Positions 12,137-24,900 of a stretch of 64,000 nt of DNA are shown one piece after another (position 1 is the stretch's first letter; each line of letters opens with the position of its first letter). The translations under genes were made by a program, and so were the position numbers. Below the pieces are notes generated by a model. That model was given only the letters and a program-made list of their open reading frames with translations. It ran no database searches and was not told the DNA's origin. Source of the stretch: Tanypteryx hageni (taxonomy: Eukaryota > Arthropoda > Insecta > Odonata > Petaluridae); the NCBI GenBank assembly GCA_028673005.1, contig CM054118.1, positions 91,178,858-91,242,857 of the forward strand, in the 5' to 3' direction.

Positions 12137-12589
12137 TGTAAGAAACGTCTATCATTATATATTGACGTTCCTCACAGAGGAGGATATAACATACTAGTAG
12201 AAGGTTCTTGCATACTGCAAGCATTTCAGCTCACCTTGAAAAAACATTCATATTTCATCATTACAATTATTTTTTTAGTTCTAAAGATTTCAGCTTCGTA
12301 GCTCATCCCGTAATGTATAAACAGTTATTTATTTGTTTAAACTTTAAGAATTTTTAACAGCCGTACAACCAAAAATATCAAAATTTCCGTAATCCCTATT
12401 TCGTTATTTTATGAAATTCTACCTTTACGTAAAGTTTTGGTGGGACATTCGGAAATAGAGAAACTTGAATAAATTTGTTTAAGAAACAGCGAATTTTTGA
12501 CGGCTGGCTGCGCAGTTGCACTTTATTGAGATTTTCAATTTTTGTAGTCGGTTTTCCATACAGTCCTACCTAAATAAAAAATCGGACGT
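12137..12589. repeat. Dispersed repeat R2 (copy 2 of array)
   Basis: Same as 4920-5372, carried along with the tandem unit. Confidence 0.7.
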
Positions 12590-12742
12590 GGCCACCACAT
12601 GACTTTCTCCATATCTGTAATATTTATAAAAATTCCAAATAGGTTATATGATGAAATTGATGGAATGATATGATCCGAAGATCCTATGCAGACAGGCATA
12701 AGCTGTGAAAGTTGGAACAATTTTTGAAACGAGAAAAAAGTC

Positions 12743-12813
12743 TGCTATGACCGGGAATTGAACCCGGGTCTTCCACTTGCCGGGCGGATATTCTACCCCT
12801 GAACTATCGTAGC
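12743..12813 (-). tRNA. tRNA-like head of SINE (pseudo), array copy 2
   Basis: Same sequence as 5526-5596. Confidence 0.45.
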
Positions 12814-13207
12814 AGAACATTTTCACTCGTTTCTAGACACGGATGTTTTCCTTGGTGGGACGGGAACTAACCAAGTTAGTATCAAACTGCCCCGACAGAT
12901 GTCCTCGAAGAGAATCATCGAAAGAAACTCCTTCCTCTCAAATGGTGAGATTGCCAAACATGAAATTGATTGATTTTTCTCGTTTCAAAAATTGTTCCAA
13001 CTTTCACAGCTTATGCCTGTCTGCATAGGATCTTCGGATCATATCATCCCATCAATTTCATGTTTGGCAATCTCACCATTTGAGAGGAAGGAGTTTCTTT
13101 CGATGATTCTCTTCGAGGACATCTGTCGGGGCAGTTTGATACTAACTTAGTTAGTTCCCGTCCCACCAAGGAAAACATCCGTGTCTAGAAACGAGAGAAA
13201 ATGTTCT

Positions 13208-13278
13208 GCTACGATAGTTCAGGGGTAGAATATCCGCCCGGCAAGTGGAAGACCCGGGTTCAACTCCCGGTCATAGCA
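13208..13278 (+). tRNA. tRNA-like head of SINE (pseudo), array copy 2, plus arm
   Basis: As 5991-6061, but the T-loop/B-box reads TTCAACT, one transition away from the twin arm. Confidence 0.4.
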
Positions 13279-13422
13279 GACTTTTTTCTCGTTTCAAAAA
13301 TTGTTCCAGGTTATATGATAATAAATATTTTAGGAAACTGCGAGAAAATTTTAGATTTTTACAAAGAACAGAAATAAACTCAAACCATAGCCTTCTGATA
13401 TTGGATATAGCCACAAAGCTCC

Positions 13423-13952
13423 GACAATTAAGAAAATAAAAATGGGCGTTACTAAGACGTAACTAAGCGTCAATTGTTAACAAAGAGTCATCGGTAGGTG
13501 GCGTGGTGTTGGCAGGTATAAATATAAGATATCTCTTAAACAATGCATTATATGAAAACATGTTTCAAACAAAGGTTGTAGAAAGTTAAATTTCCTACAA
13601 CTTTTATCCCAGCACAGTTTTACATTTATTAAATAATTAAGCAAATATTTCTAAATAACGGATAAGTAACAAAAGTAAGCACCCACTTCCGGTCGACCGA
13701 TTTTTACCAAAAACTAATCAGTTCTTCTGACTCTTATAAAAATGTTAAATATAGAATTTCGCGTTGACCTGAATAATAGTTTTTGAGTTAGTGCACCCAT
13801 AATAAAGCTATCACACATACACAGACATCATCGAGAAAATGGTCAAAACGTGTTCAGGGGACCTCAAAACGTGTATTTCCTTTGAAATCTTGAAGTCGAA
13901 TTTTTTCGTGAATACAATAATTTCCCCTATGCTACGTATATGGAGAAAGTAT
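13423..13952 (+). repeat. Dispersed repeat R1 (array copy 2)
   Basis: Equivalent to 6206-6735, with a few B-type differences (AACTAAGCG, GGTAGGTGG, CACCCATAAT). Confidence 0.85.
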
Positions 13953-14011
13953 AAATGTAGTTAGTCTCCAGCTCATCTGGAAGTGTACACACACATACAT
14001 ATATATACTAT

Positions 14012-14743
14012 TTAAAAAACGTAGACGACACATGTTTCTTCGCGGACGCCGCCAACGTACCCTGGTATTTCACTGAGTTTTCCGAGGAAGTAGATGACAA
14101 GGTAGAGGCGTTAAATAGCATGATAATCAACATTTATGATCGACACGCTCCTATGAAAACGGTTCGCGCCTCCAAACGGCAAACGCCGTGGATAACGGAA
14201 GAAATAAATCACTTTATGAAACTTAGAGACGCTGCTTTTCGTGACTTCAAAAGAACGAAGGGGTTTGTTGATCATGAATACTACAAGCAATTGCTCAATA
14301 AAACCAAGCAGATGCTAATAAACTCCAAGTTAAAATATTACCATTCAATCATTGGCACTAACAAATCGCAAGCATCAATTTGGAGAAACTTAAGGAACAC
14401 GGGCATAGGTAAACAAAAATACTCGATTCCCAATCCTAACTTCTCCCTCGACGCACTTAACCAATTCTTTACTACTACACCCTTAACTAAAAAAAGCAGT
14501 ACCGTCTCTTCCCATGACAGGATGAAAAACTTCCAGTCAACAGCTAGTCTAACTGATTTCAACTTCTCTCCTATCTCACAGATTCAGACACTCAGGTGCT
14601 TAAAATCTGTCAAGTCCAAATCTTACGCGGTAGATGGAATTTATATAGAAATGCTTAATAAACTCACACCTTATATCCTGCCGTCAATTACTGACATCAT
14701 AAACACATCACTAATGCAAGGCAAATCTTACCCAGCCCTTTAA
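14012..14743 (+). pseudogene. Non-LTR retrotransposon ORF2 fragment, second full occurrence
   Basis: Same fragment as at 6795-7526. The 207-residue translation from the ATG at 14120 is identical; a synonymous T-to-A change (ATT to ATA) lies near 14126. Truncated at both ends within ORF2. Confidence 0.8.
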
Positions 14744-17700
14744 AAGGAAATGTCGGAATCGGCCGAGCTTACATTATGGATTCACTGAATCTCTACTAAT
14801 TGTCCGGAATGACTACCACCCAAGATCCACGAAATTCTAAATAGCATCACTGGTAAATTGTGCCAATTAAATTATGTACTAAGGCGATCATTAACTGCGA
14901 TTACATGCGATATTTATTCGAAAGTTTTACTCGAAACTCAAGAGCATACTTTCATTACAGTCACTGGTCCTAATGACGTGGGATTTCTGCGCGAAATAGT
15001 TAAGCATAACTGCGGGAAATTTTACGAAGGCCTCCAGGGCAGAATTGAATACATATAAAACTGAAGAATGTATAAGTTTCATCTTAACCTGTTAAATTTC
15101 CTTAAGTTTAAAAAAATACTAAATTATCTGGGCGACCAACATCCACAGTAATACGAAGTTTACCTTCAAGTACACTGGGGGTACTTTCCGATATGCAAAA
15201 GAATAGTTCCTTCAATATTATACATGCTCAATCAGGTTGACGGAGTGATTCCTATCGCCTTGGTCATATTTTTTATTTATTCCGAAACTTTTAAATTATA
15301 GTCGTTGCCTCAAAAAATGACACATAAGTGGTTTTCCAGGTTATTTCTGACGAACCGAACCGAGTACTGATCAAGCACTCAAGCATATAGTAAGCAGATT
15401 TCAATTAAAACGGTAAAAAATTGCAGATATTAATTTTTCATAAATTTGCTTTAAGGACAAACAAAGAGAGCAATTTCGATATTTATGAACAAAATTATAG
15501 CATTAAACGATTCCAAGCGTCACTATTACATGCTTAAAAAATTTAAAATAAAAATAAGTAAAAAGACCGAAATTAGATGAAAAGTGTGATTGATTCGTGG
15601 GAAGCAAAATCCAAATCGCATTAAGTAGCGCGCCAAACTCATTGCCGCAAATAATCATCTACTCGCAACAGAAGTCACGACAGGAAATATTTAAGTGCAA
15701 TAAAACTTAACTTTATTCGATATGGAGACCAAAATTTCCAGTCCTTCTTAGCGTTCACTACGGCGATTCGTGTACTCAACAAAGCTGTCGAAATTACTCT
15801 CCCTTTGCGATGAAATTCATTCATTCGCTTTGTTTAAACATTCCGTGAAATGCTATAAAAACTGTTTAACACTTGGCTAAGTTTAGACGCTCACCGAAAA
15901 TGATGAAAAATGCAATAAAATCATGCACTTACCTTTAATCCGATGTTAACTGCTAGGACCCCTAAAGCGTACTGAACGACGGGAATTACTGCCTCCCTGG
16001 GAGAAACTCCGACGATTGCAATTTTTTCACACGAGATTAAAAACTGCACTTTTAAAAATGATTCCACAAAATGTTCATATTTCCATAAATTGCGATTACG
16101 ATAATGAAACAAATTATTTTCAATAATTCGCCTAAATTTAGTATCATCATCGTGCAAATATCATAATTCAATAATGCTACAGTCTTGGCGATCGTAGATT
16201 TACGCGCAAAACGTATGAAAAAGTTTTGAAGCAGTATTTCACAAAAATAGTTATTGCAATATTACGGGAAAATGTTTTCATGTAGAGAATTGTAAAAACA
16301 TTAGCTGATAGTTAAGATATCAAGTAACGAAAATCGTTTATTTGTATGCTTCATATATTATTACGATTTTTGAATTCAATCCAAAGCAGGTAAACCTTAA
16401 CGTAGCGAATAGACGGAAAATCAAATTTCTGATTTGAGAATTGTCGCCTTCTGCCCTGAGTTATGCTTTCTCTGTTTTAAATTATCAGCATTTTTCTGTC
16501 AACATACATATTTTTATAAATTAAAAAATGAAATTAATCATATAGACGCTAACGATCAATAAAACGTAATATAAGTTTAAGTATAACTTTGCAGAATTTC
16601 CATTTTCCTCGGTACCAAATACATTTTGTAAAGAAGTTGTACCACCAAATCACAAAGAAACCTCGCTTAAATAACGAAAAAACAAATTTATTCGAACTTT
16701 AGTCACCATTTTAATTCTACTGATTTTTCACTCTTAGTGAACATCAGAAAACGCATGGTAGACAACTTAAATGTCGATTAGTATAAACTTAATGTAAAAA
16801 TTATACTTTGAAAATCTGAAATAACATCACATAGCGATTAAAATTTAAATTAAGGTTACTTGAGTCAAACAAATTATGAAAGTTGTCTTTACTGCGGAAG
16901 ACGTTTTGCTAATCACGCTATTGGCACACCAAATGAACTTGTCCAAAAGAACCATAATATGATTCTTTTCTCAACTGACAACGGATTGTATTATTCCGTG
17001 TTCTTCTAATGCTAGAAATGTAATTAAAATCTTTTTGAGTAGCTGCATGCATATTCAAGTTATTGAATGTGCCTGAAGGTTTTGAAATTATTATCAATGT
17101 GTGATAAGTTTGAAAATGTATGAGACCGCGTAATTTCAGACGGGAAAATTTTCCAAGCAGACGATGATTTCCTGCTGTGCTACTCTCAAGCTCATGGTGT
17201 CCTGAGTGGTGCAAAATGGTGTTGTTCTCATATAATTATTTTTTACGTAAACGAAAACTTCGCCGAAAGTTTGGTACATCCACTGGTATTTCCACGAGTT
17301 ACCTTAATGAATTCGTTAGGTGGAACTCCATTCCTTCAATAGCAACAAGAATAGTATCTATTCATTTGATTTTTGAGTGGTGTTTATGTGTTTAGTCTTT
17401 CATACCTAAATGAAGTTAATATCTTCCATTTGAGTCCATGTGTGTTTCTGACCGTAAACTTGAAGATTACCTTATGATTGTTATATGAACCCCACTCAAT
17501 TAACGAAAGATGAGATATACGTATACATAGTTTAATTGTTATTGGCTTAAATTAGTGTTTGTTTTATTGTGAAAGTATGTAATTAATTTTTCGATAAACA
17601 TTTTTCTCTTCGGAGTTTAAGGTATTTTCGTGTTTTTAAATCTGCGATTGGTAAATATTATTAGTGAAAAAGTTCTATTATGTTTATCGCATTACTTACG

Positions 17701-18988
17701 TGATATGAAATCATACATACTACGATCAGCTGATTTGTATAGATTTGGAGTGTGTGTGTATGCTGTTTTGGAGATATAATTCACTGCAATTGTGTTTTGT
17801 GTGTAACCGTAATCCGGCAGGCGTGGATTTAATAAGTAAGTAATTAAGACAAACGTATCTTTTATATGTACTAAGAAGGGAGATTTTTGTGCGTTGATTT
17901 AGCATTATTTTGTAATGCTATCTGTGTTCCGCGAGTGCTGTATAAATGTTTTGTTTAGTGGGTAGAATATGTATACGGAAATCACATATTTAGTATGTGT
18001 AGTATTTAAATGTTCATTGTTTGGTTTAAAAAAATTAGTGTTACTCTAGAAGTATATTGCTGGTTTTCTTTACACTGTTTATATTTTTTGGTGCTTCGGG
18101 ACATTTTATAAGTTAAAGATAATTATTTTTCTCACTGAAAGTCGATTAGTGTTCTCAATGTCTCGGACGATGTTTATTCATTGTAGAGTTACGAAAATGT
18201 ATTGTGAGTTCTGAGGATCTTTGTTATTCGTAAAATTAATATCCGATAGGGTAATTATAATTTCCTTAATACACTTAGCTGCTTAAAAATTCTGAGAATG
18301 TTTTGATTCATGTAGTTATTGAGTGAAAGTAGTAGATATGTAGGTTTTGAATTGTCCATTAGGTTCCTCTTGTCATCTATTATATGAAATGAAAATTTCT
18401 TATGTGAAACCTTTGATAAGATGCAGCTATCATCTCTGAATTTAATGTTTGCATACCTTACTTTATCACATGTTCAATGTTATATTGTGATTTATTATAT
18501 AGGAATAATCCTCTCCCACAAGTTTTCTGCCCCAAGGAAGCTGAGTGAAAAGATGTGTTATTAAATGGTACTATTCCTTCTTTATCTTTGCTGTATAAAT
18601 GCTTTTTACTTATTTATTGTATAATAGCGTTGGGTGTCTTTTTCATCGAAGTCTCTTGATAAAAGCATATTATTTCCTACATAATATATTTCCATACCAT
18701 TAATCAATCCTTTTGCCAACATGTATGCTTACGTTAAAAATATTCTGAAATAAAATATTATCTTATTTTTAAATTGAATTGCATATTGTTTCGAAGTCAT
18801 TCATCGGAAGCCTACTCAATAACAACCTATAATACCATATGAGAGTCAATTTGCATTCTGAGACCGATCGGCCATGTTGTTTTTTTGGGATATCAAGTAA
18901 TATCGATAGTGAGTATTATCAATTTGTGCTGTAGAGTTATTATAGTAATAAACTTGTGTGCTATTTATAGGATTGTGTTTTAAGTGAC

Positions 18989-19337
18989 GCAACCCAAACC
19001 AACTACACCCAACCCAACCCAACCCATCCCAACCCAACCCAACCCAACCCAACCCAACCCTCCTCCTCCTCCTCCTCCTCCTCCTCTTCCTCCTCCTCCT
19101 CCTCCTCCCCCCCCCTCCCCCATAGTCCTCCTCCTCCTCCTAATCCTCCCCCCTTCCCCCTCCTCCTTCTCCCTTTCTTCCTCCCTCTCTTCCTCCCCCT
19201 CTTCCTCCTCCTTCTTCCTCCCTCTCTTCCTCCCCCTCTTCCTCCCCTTCTTTCTCTTCTTCATCCTCCTCGTCCTCCCCCTTTTCCTGTTCCTCTTTCT
19301 CCTCATCCTCCTCTTTCTCCTCCTCCTCATCCTCCTC
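18989..19337. repeat. (CCCAA)n plus CCT-rich microsatellite (copy 3)
   Basis: Equivalent to 4565-4913, with one more CCCAA unit and a different CCT count. The change in frame gives different spurious open frames in each copy. Confidence 0.95.
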
Positions 19338-19343
19338 GGCTTC

Positions 19344-19796
19344 TGTAAGAAACGTCTATCATTATATATTGACGTTCCTCACAGAGGAGGATATAACATA
19401 CTAGTAGAAGGTTCTTGCATACTGCAAGCATTTCAGCTCACCTTGAAAAAACATTCATATTTCATCATTACAATTATTTTTTTAGTTCTAAAGATTTCAG
19501 CTTCGTAGCTCATCCCGTAATGTATAAACAGTTATTTATTTGTTTAAACTTTAAGAATTTTTAACAGCCGTACAACCAAAAATATCAAAATTTCCGTAAT
19601 CCCTATTTCGTTATTTTATGAAATTCTACCTTTACGTAAAGTTTTGGTGGGACATTCGGAAATAGAGAAACTTGAATAAATTTGTTTAAGAAACAGCGAA
19701 TTTTTGACGGCTGGCTGCGCAGTTGCACTTTATTGAGATTTTCAATTTTTGTAGTCGGTTTTCCATACAGTCCTACCTAAATAAAAAATCGGACGT
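19344..19796. repeat. Dispersed repeat R2 (copy 3 of array)
   Basis: Same as 4920-5372, carried along with the tandem unit. Confidence 0.7.
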
Positions 19797-19949
19797 GGCC
19801 ACCACATGACTTTCTCCATATCTGTAATATTTATAAAAATTCCAAATAGGTTATATGATGAAATTGATGGAATGATATGATCCGAAGATCCTATGCAGAC
19901 AGGCATAAGCTGTGAAAGTTGGAACAATTTTTGAAACGAGAAAAAAGTC

Positions 19950-20020
19950 TGCTATGACCGGGAATTGAACCCGGGTCTTCCACTTGCCGGGCGGATATTC
20001 TACCCCTGAACTATCGTAGC
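19950..20020 (-). tRNA. tRNA-like head of SINE (pseudo), array copy 3
   Basis: Same sequence as 5526-5596. Confidence 0.45.
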
Positions 20021-20414
20021 AGAACATTTTCTCTCGTTTCTAGACACGGATGTTTTCCTTGGTGGGACGGGAACTAACCAAGTTAGTATCAAACTGCCCC
20101 GACAGATGTCCTCGAAGAGAATCATCGAAAGAAACTCCTTCCTCTCAAATGGTGAGATTGCCAAACATGAAATTGATTGATTTTTCTCGTTTCAAAAATT
20201 GTTCCAACTTTCACAGCTTATGCCTGTCTGCATAGGATCTTCGGATCATATCATCCCATCAATTTCATGTTTGGCAATCTCACCATTTGAGAGGAAGGAG
20301 TTTCTTTCGATGATTCTCTTCGAGGACATCTGTCGGGGCAGTTTGATACTAACTTAGTTAGTTCCCGTCCCACCAAGGAAAACATCCGTGTCTAGAAACG
20401 AGAGAAAATGTTCT

Positions 20415-20485
20415 GCTACGATAGTTCAGGGGTAGAATATCCGCCCGGCAAGTGGAAGACCCGGGTTCAATTCCCGGTCATAGCA
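20415..20485 (+). tRNA. tRNA-like head of SINE (pseudo), array copy 3, plus arm
   Basis: Same sequence as 5991-6061. Confidence 0.45.
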
Positions 20486-20629
20486 GACTTTTTTCTCGTT
20501 TCAAAAATTGTTCCAGGTTATATGATAATAAATATTTTAGGAAACTGCGAGAAAATTTTAGATTTTTACAAAGAACAGAAATAAACTCAAACCAGAGCCT
20601 TCTGATATTGGATATAGCCACAAAGCTCC

Positions 20630-21159
20630 GACAATTAAGAAAATAAAAATGGGCGTTACTAAGACGTAACTAAACGTCAATTGTTAACAAAGAGTCATCG
20701 GTAGTTGGCGTGGTGTTGGCAGGTATAAATATAAGATATCTCTTAAACAATGCATTATATGAAAACATGTTTCAAACAAAGGTTGTAGAAAGTTAAATTT
20801 CCTACAACTTTTATCCCAGCACAGTTTTACATTTATTAAATAATTAAGCAAATATTTCTAAATAACGGATAAGTAACAAAAGTAAGCACCCACTTCCGGT
20901 CGACCGATTTTTACCAAAAACTAATCAGTTCTTCTGACTCTTATAAAAATGTTAAATATAGAATTTCGCGTTGACCTGAATAATAGTTTTTGAGTTAGTG
21001 CACCCACAATAAAGCTATCACACATACACAGACATCATCGAGAAAATGGTCAAAACGTGTTCAGGGGACCTCAAAACGTGTATTTCCTTTGAAATCTTGA
21101 AGTCGAATTTTTTCGTGAATACAATAATTTCCCCTATGCTACGTATATGGAGAAAGTAT
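20630..21159 (+). repeat. Dispersed repeat R1 (array copy 3)
   Basis: Equivalent to 6206-6735, with A-type bases. Confidence 0.85.
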
Positions 21160-21218
21160 AAATGTAGTTAGTCTCCAGCTCATCTGGAAGTGTACACACA
21201 CATACATATATATACTAT

Positions 21219-21950
21219 TTAAAGAACGTAGACGACACATGTTTCTTCGCGGACGCCGCCAACGTACCCTGGTATTTCACTGAGTTTTCCGAGGAAGTAG
21301 ATGACAAGGTAGAGGCGTTAAATAGCATGATTATCAACATTTATGATCGACACGCTCCTATGAAAACGGTTCGCGCCTCCAAACGGCAAACGCCGTGGAT
21401 AACGGAAGAAATAAATCACTTTATGAAACTTAGAGACGCTGCTTTTCGTGACTTCAAAAGAACGAAGGGGTTTGTTGATCATGAATACTACAAGCAATTG
21501 CTCAATAAAACCAAGCAGATGCTAATAAACTCCAAGTTAAAATATTACCATTCAATCATTGGCACTAACAAATCGCAAGCATCAATTTGGAGAAACTTAA
21601 GGAACACGGGCATAGGTAAACAAAAATACTCGATTCCCAATCCTAACTTCTCCCTCGACGCACTTAACCAATTCTTTACTACTACACCCTTAACTAAAAA
21701 AAGCAGTACCGTCTCTTCCCATGACAGGATGAAAAACTTCCAGTCAACAGCTAGTCTAACTGATTTCAACTTCTCTCCTATCTCACAGATTCAGACACTC
21801 AGGTGCTTAAAATCTGTCAAGTCCAAATCTTACGCGGTAGATGGAATTTATATAGAAATGCTTAATAAACTCACACCTTATATCCTGCCGTCAATTACTG
21901 ACATCATAAACACATCACTAATGCAAGGCAAATCTTACCCAGCCCTTTAA
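21219..21950 (+). pseudogene. Non-LTR retrotransposon ORF2 fragment, third full occurrence
   Basis: Same fragment again, with ATG at 21327 and stop at 21948-21950; the translation is identical to the other copies. It leads into copy 4, the last before the array edge. Confidence 0.8.
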
Positions 21951-24900
21951 AAGGAAATGTCGGAATCGGCCGAGCTTACATTATGGATTCACTGAATCTC
22001 TACTAATTGTCCGGAATGACTACCACCCAAGATCCACGAAATTCTAAATAGCATCACTGGTAAATTGTGCCAATTAAATTATGTACTAAGGCGATCATTA
22101 ACTGCGATTACATGCGATATTTATTCGAAAGTTTTACTCGAAACTCAAGAGCATACTTTCATTACAGTCACTGGTCCTAATGACGTGGGATTTCTGCGCG
22201 AAATAGTTAAGCATAACTGCGGGAAATTTTACGAAGGCCTCCAGGGCAGAATTGAATACATATAAAACTGAAGAATGTATAAGTTTCATCTTAACCTGTT
22301 AAATTTCCTTAAGTTTAAAAAAATACTAAATTATCTGGGCGACCAACATCCACAGTAATACGAAGTTTACCTTCAAGTACACTGGGGGTACTTTCCGATA
22401 TGCAAAAGAATAGTTCCTTCAATATTATACATGCTCAATCAGGTTGACGGAGTGATTCCTATCGCCTTGGTCATATTTTTTATTTATTCCGAAACTTTTA
22501 AATTATAGTCGTTGCCTCAAAAAATGACACATAAGTGGTTTTCCAGGTTATTTCTGACGAACCGAACCGAGTACTGATCAAGAACTCAAGCATATAGTAA
22601 GCAGTTTTCAATTAAAACGGTAAAATATTGCAGATATTAATTTTTCATAAATTTGCTTTAAGGACAAACAAAGAGAGCAATTTCGATATTTATGAACAAA
22701 ATTATAGCATTAAACGATTCCAAGCGTCACTATTACATGCTTAAAAAATTTAAAATAAAAATAAGTAAAAAGACCGAAATTAGATGAAAAGTGTGGTTGA
22801 TTCGTGGGAAGCAAAATCCAAATCGCATTAAGTAGCGCGCCAAACTCATTGCCGCAAATAATCATCTACTCGCAACAGAAGTCACGACAGGAAATATTTA
22901 AGTGCAATAAAACTTAACTTTATTCGATATGGAGACCAAAATTTCCAGTCCTCCTTAGCGTTCACTACGGCGATTTGTGTACTCAACAAAGCTGTCGAAA
23001 TTACTCTCCCTTTGCGATGAAATTCATTCATTCGCTTTGTTTAAACATTCCGTGAAATGCTATAAAAACTGTTTAACACTTGGCTAAGTTTAGACGCTCA
23101 CCGAAAATGATGAAAAATGCAATAAAATCATGCACTTACCTTTAATCCGATGTTAACTGCTAGGACCCCTAAAGCGTACTGAACGACGGGAATTACTGCC
23201 TCCCTGGGAGAAACTCCGACGATTGCAATTTTTTCACACGAGATTAAAAACTGCACTTTTAAAAATGATTCCACAAAATGTTCATATTTCCATAAATTGC
23301 GATTTCGATAATGAAACAAATTATTTTCAATAATTCGCCTAAATTTAGTATCATCATCGTGCAAATATCATAATTCAATAATGCTACAGTCTTGGCGATC
23401 GTAGATTTACGCGCAAAACGTATGAAAAAGTTTTGAAGCAGTATTTCACAAAAATAGTTATTGCAATATTACGGGAAAATGTTTTCATGTAGAGAATTGT
23501 AAAAACATTAGCTGATAGTTAAGATATCAAGTAACGAAAATCGTTTATTTGTATGCTTCATATATTATTACGATTTTTGAATTCAATCCAAAGCAGGTAA
23601 ACCTTAACGTAGCTAATAGACGGAAAATCAAATTTCTGATTTGAGAATTGTCGCCTTCTGCCCTGAGTTATGCTTTCTCTGTTTTAAATTATCAGCATTT
23701 TTCTGTCAACATACATATTTTTATAAATTAAAAAATGAAATTAATCATATAGACGCTAACGATCAATAAAACGTAATATAAGTTTAAGTATAACTTTGCA
23801 GAATTTCCATTTTCCTCGGTACCAAATACATTTTGTAAAGAAGTTGTACCACCAAATCACAAAGAAACCTCGCTTAAGTAACGAAAAAACAAATTATTCG
23901 AACTTTAGTCACCATTTTAATTCTACTGATTTTTCACTCTTAGTGAACATCAGAAAACGCATGGTAGACAACTTAAATGTCGATTAGTATAAACTTAATG
24001 TAAAAATTATACTTTGAAAATCTGAAATAACATCACATAGCGATTAAAATTTAAATTAAGGTTACTTGAGTCAAACAAATCATGAAAGTTGTCTTTACTG
24101 CGGAAGACGTTTTGCTAATCACGCTATTGGCACACCAAATGAACTTGTCCAAAAGAACCATAATATGATTCTTTTCTCAACTGACAACGGATTGTATTAT
24201 TCCGTGTTCTTCTAATGCTAGAAATGTAATTAAAATCTTTTTGAGTAGCTGCATGCATATTCAGGTTATTGAATGTGCCTGAAGGTTTTGAAATTATTAT
24301 CAATGTGTGATAAGTTTGAAAATGTATGAGACCGCGTAATTTCAGACGGGAAAATTTTCCAAGCAGACGACGATTTCCTGCTGTGCTACTCTCACGCTCA
24401 CGGTGTCCTGAGTGGTGCAAAATGGTGTTGTTCTCATATAATTATTTTTTACGTAAACGAAAACTTCGCCGAAAGTTTGGTACATCCACTGGTATTTCCA
24501 CGAGTTACCTTAATGAATTCGTTGGGTGGAACTCCATTCCTTCAAAAGCAACAAGAATAGTATCTATTCATTTGATTTTTGAGTGGTGTTTATGTGTTTA
24601 GTCTTTCATAACTAAATGAAGTTAATATCTTCCATTTGAGTCCATGTGTGTTTCTGACCGTAAACTTGAAGATTACCTTATGATTGTTATATGAACCCCA
24701 CTCAATTAACGAAAGATGAGATATACGTATACATAGTTTAATTGTTATTGGCTTAAATTAGTGTTTGTTTTATTGTGAAAGTTTGTAATTAATTTTTCGA
24801 TAAACATTTTTCTCTTCGGAGTTTAAGGTATATTCGTGTTTTTAAATCTGCGATTGGTAAATATTATTAGTGATAAAGTTCTATTATGTTTATCGCATTA

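Larger units (their letters stand above)
12714..13307. repeat. Head-to-head SINE palindrome (copy 2)
   Basis: Equivalent to 5497-6090. The plus arm has TTCAACTCC instead of TTCAATTCC, and the minus arm flank has TTTTCACTCG instead of TTTTCTCTCG, so the two arms are slightly less symmetrical here. Confidence 0.85.
7233..14449 (+). repeat. Macrosatellite copy 2 (B-type)
   Basis: This copy carries the B-type diagnostic bases shared with copy 4 (CAAGAACTC near 8156, GTGTGGTTG near 8368, GATTTCGATAATG near 8877). It has a private change near 8752 that puts a stop into a minus-strand open frame that is open in the other copies, and a private TTCAACTCC in the plus-strand tRNA-like arm near 13259. 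Confidence 0.95.
19921..20514. repeat. Head-to-head SINE palindrome (copy 3)
   Basis: Equivalent to 5497-6090 and like copy 1 in the bases that differ in copy 2. Confidence 0.85.
14450..21656 (+). repeat. Macrosatellite copy 3 (A-type)
   Basis: Nearly identical to copy 1 at an offset of about 14.45 kb. Private features are a 22 bp deletion near 17886, one extra CCCAA unit near 19050 and a C-to-A change near 17190. Confidence 0.95.
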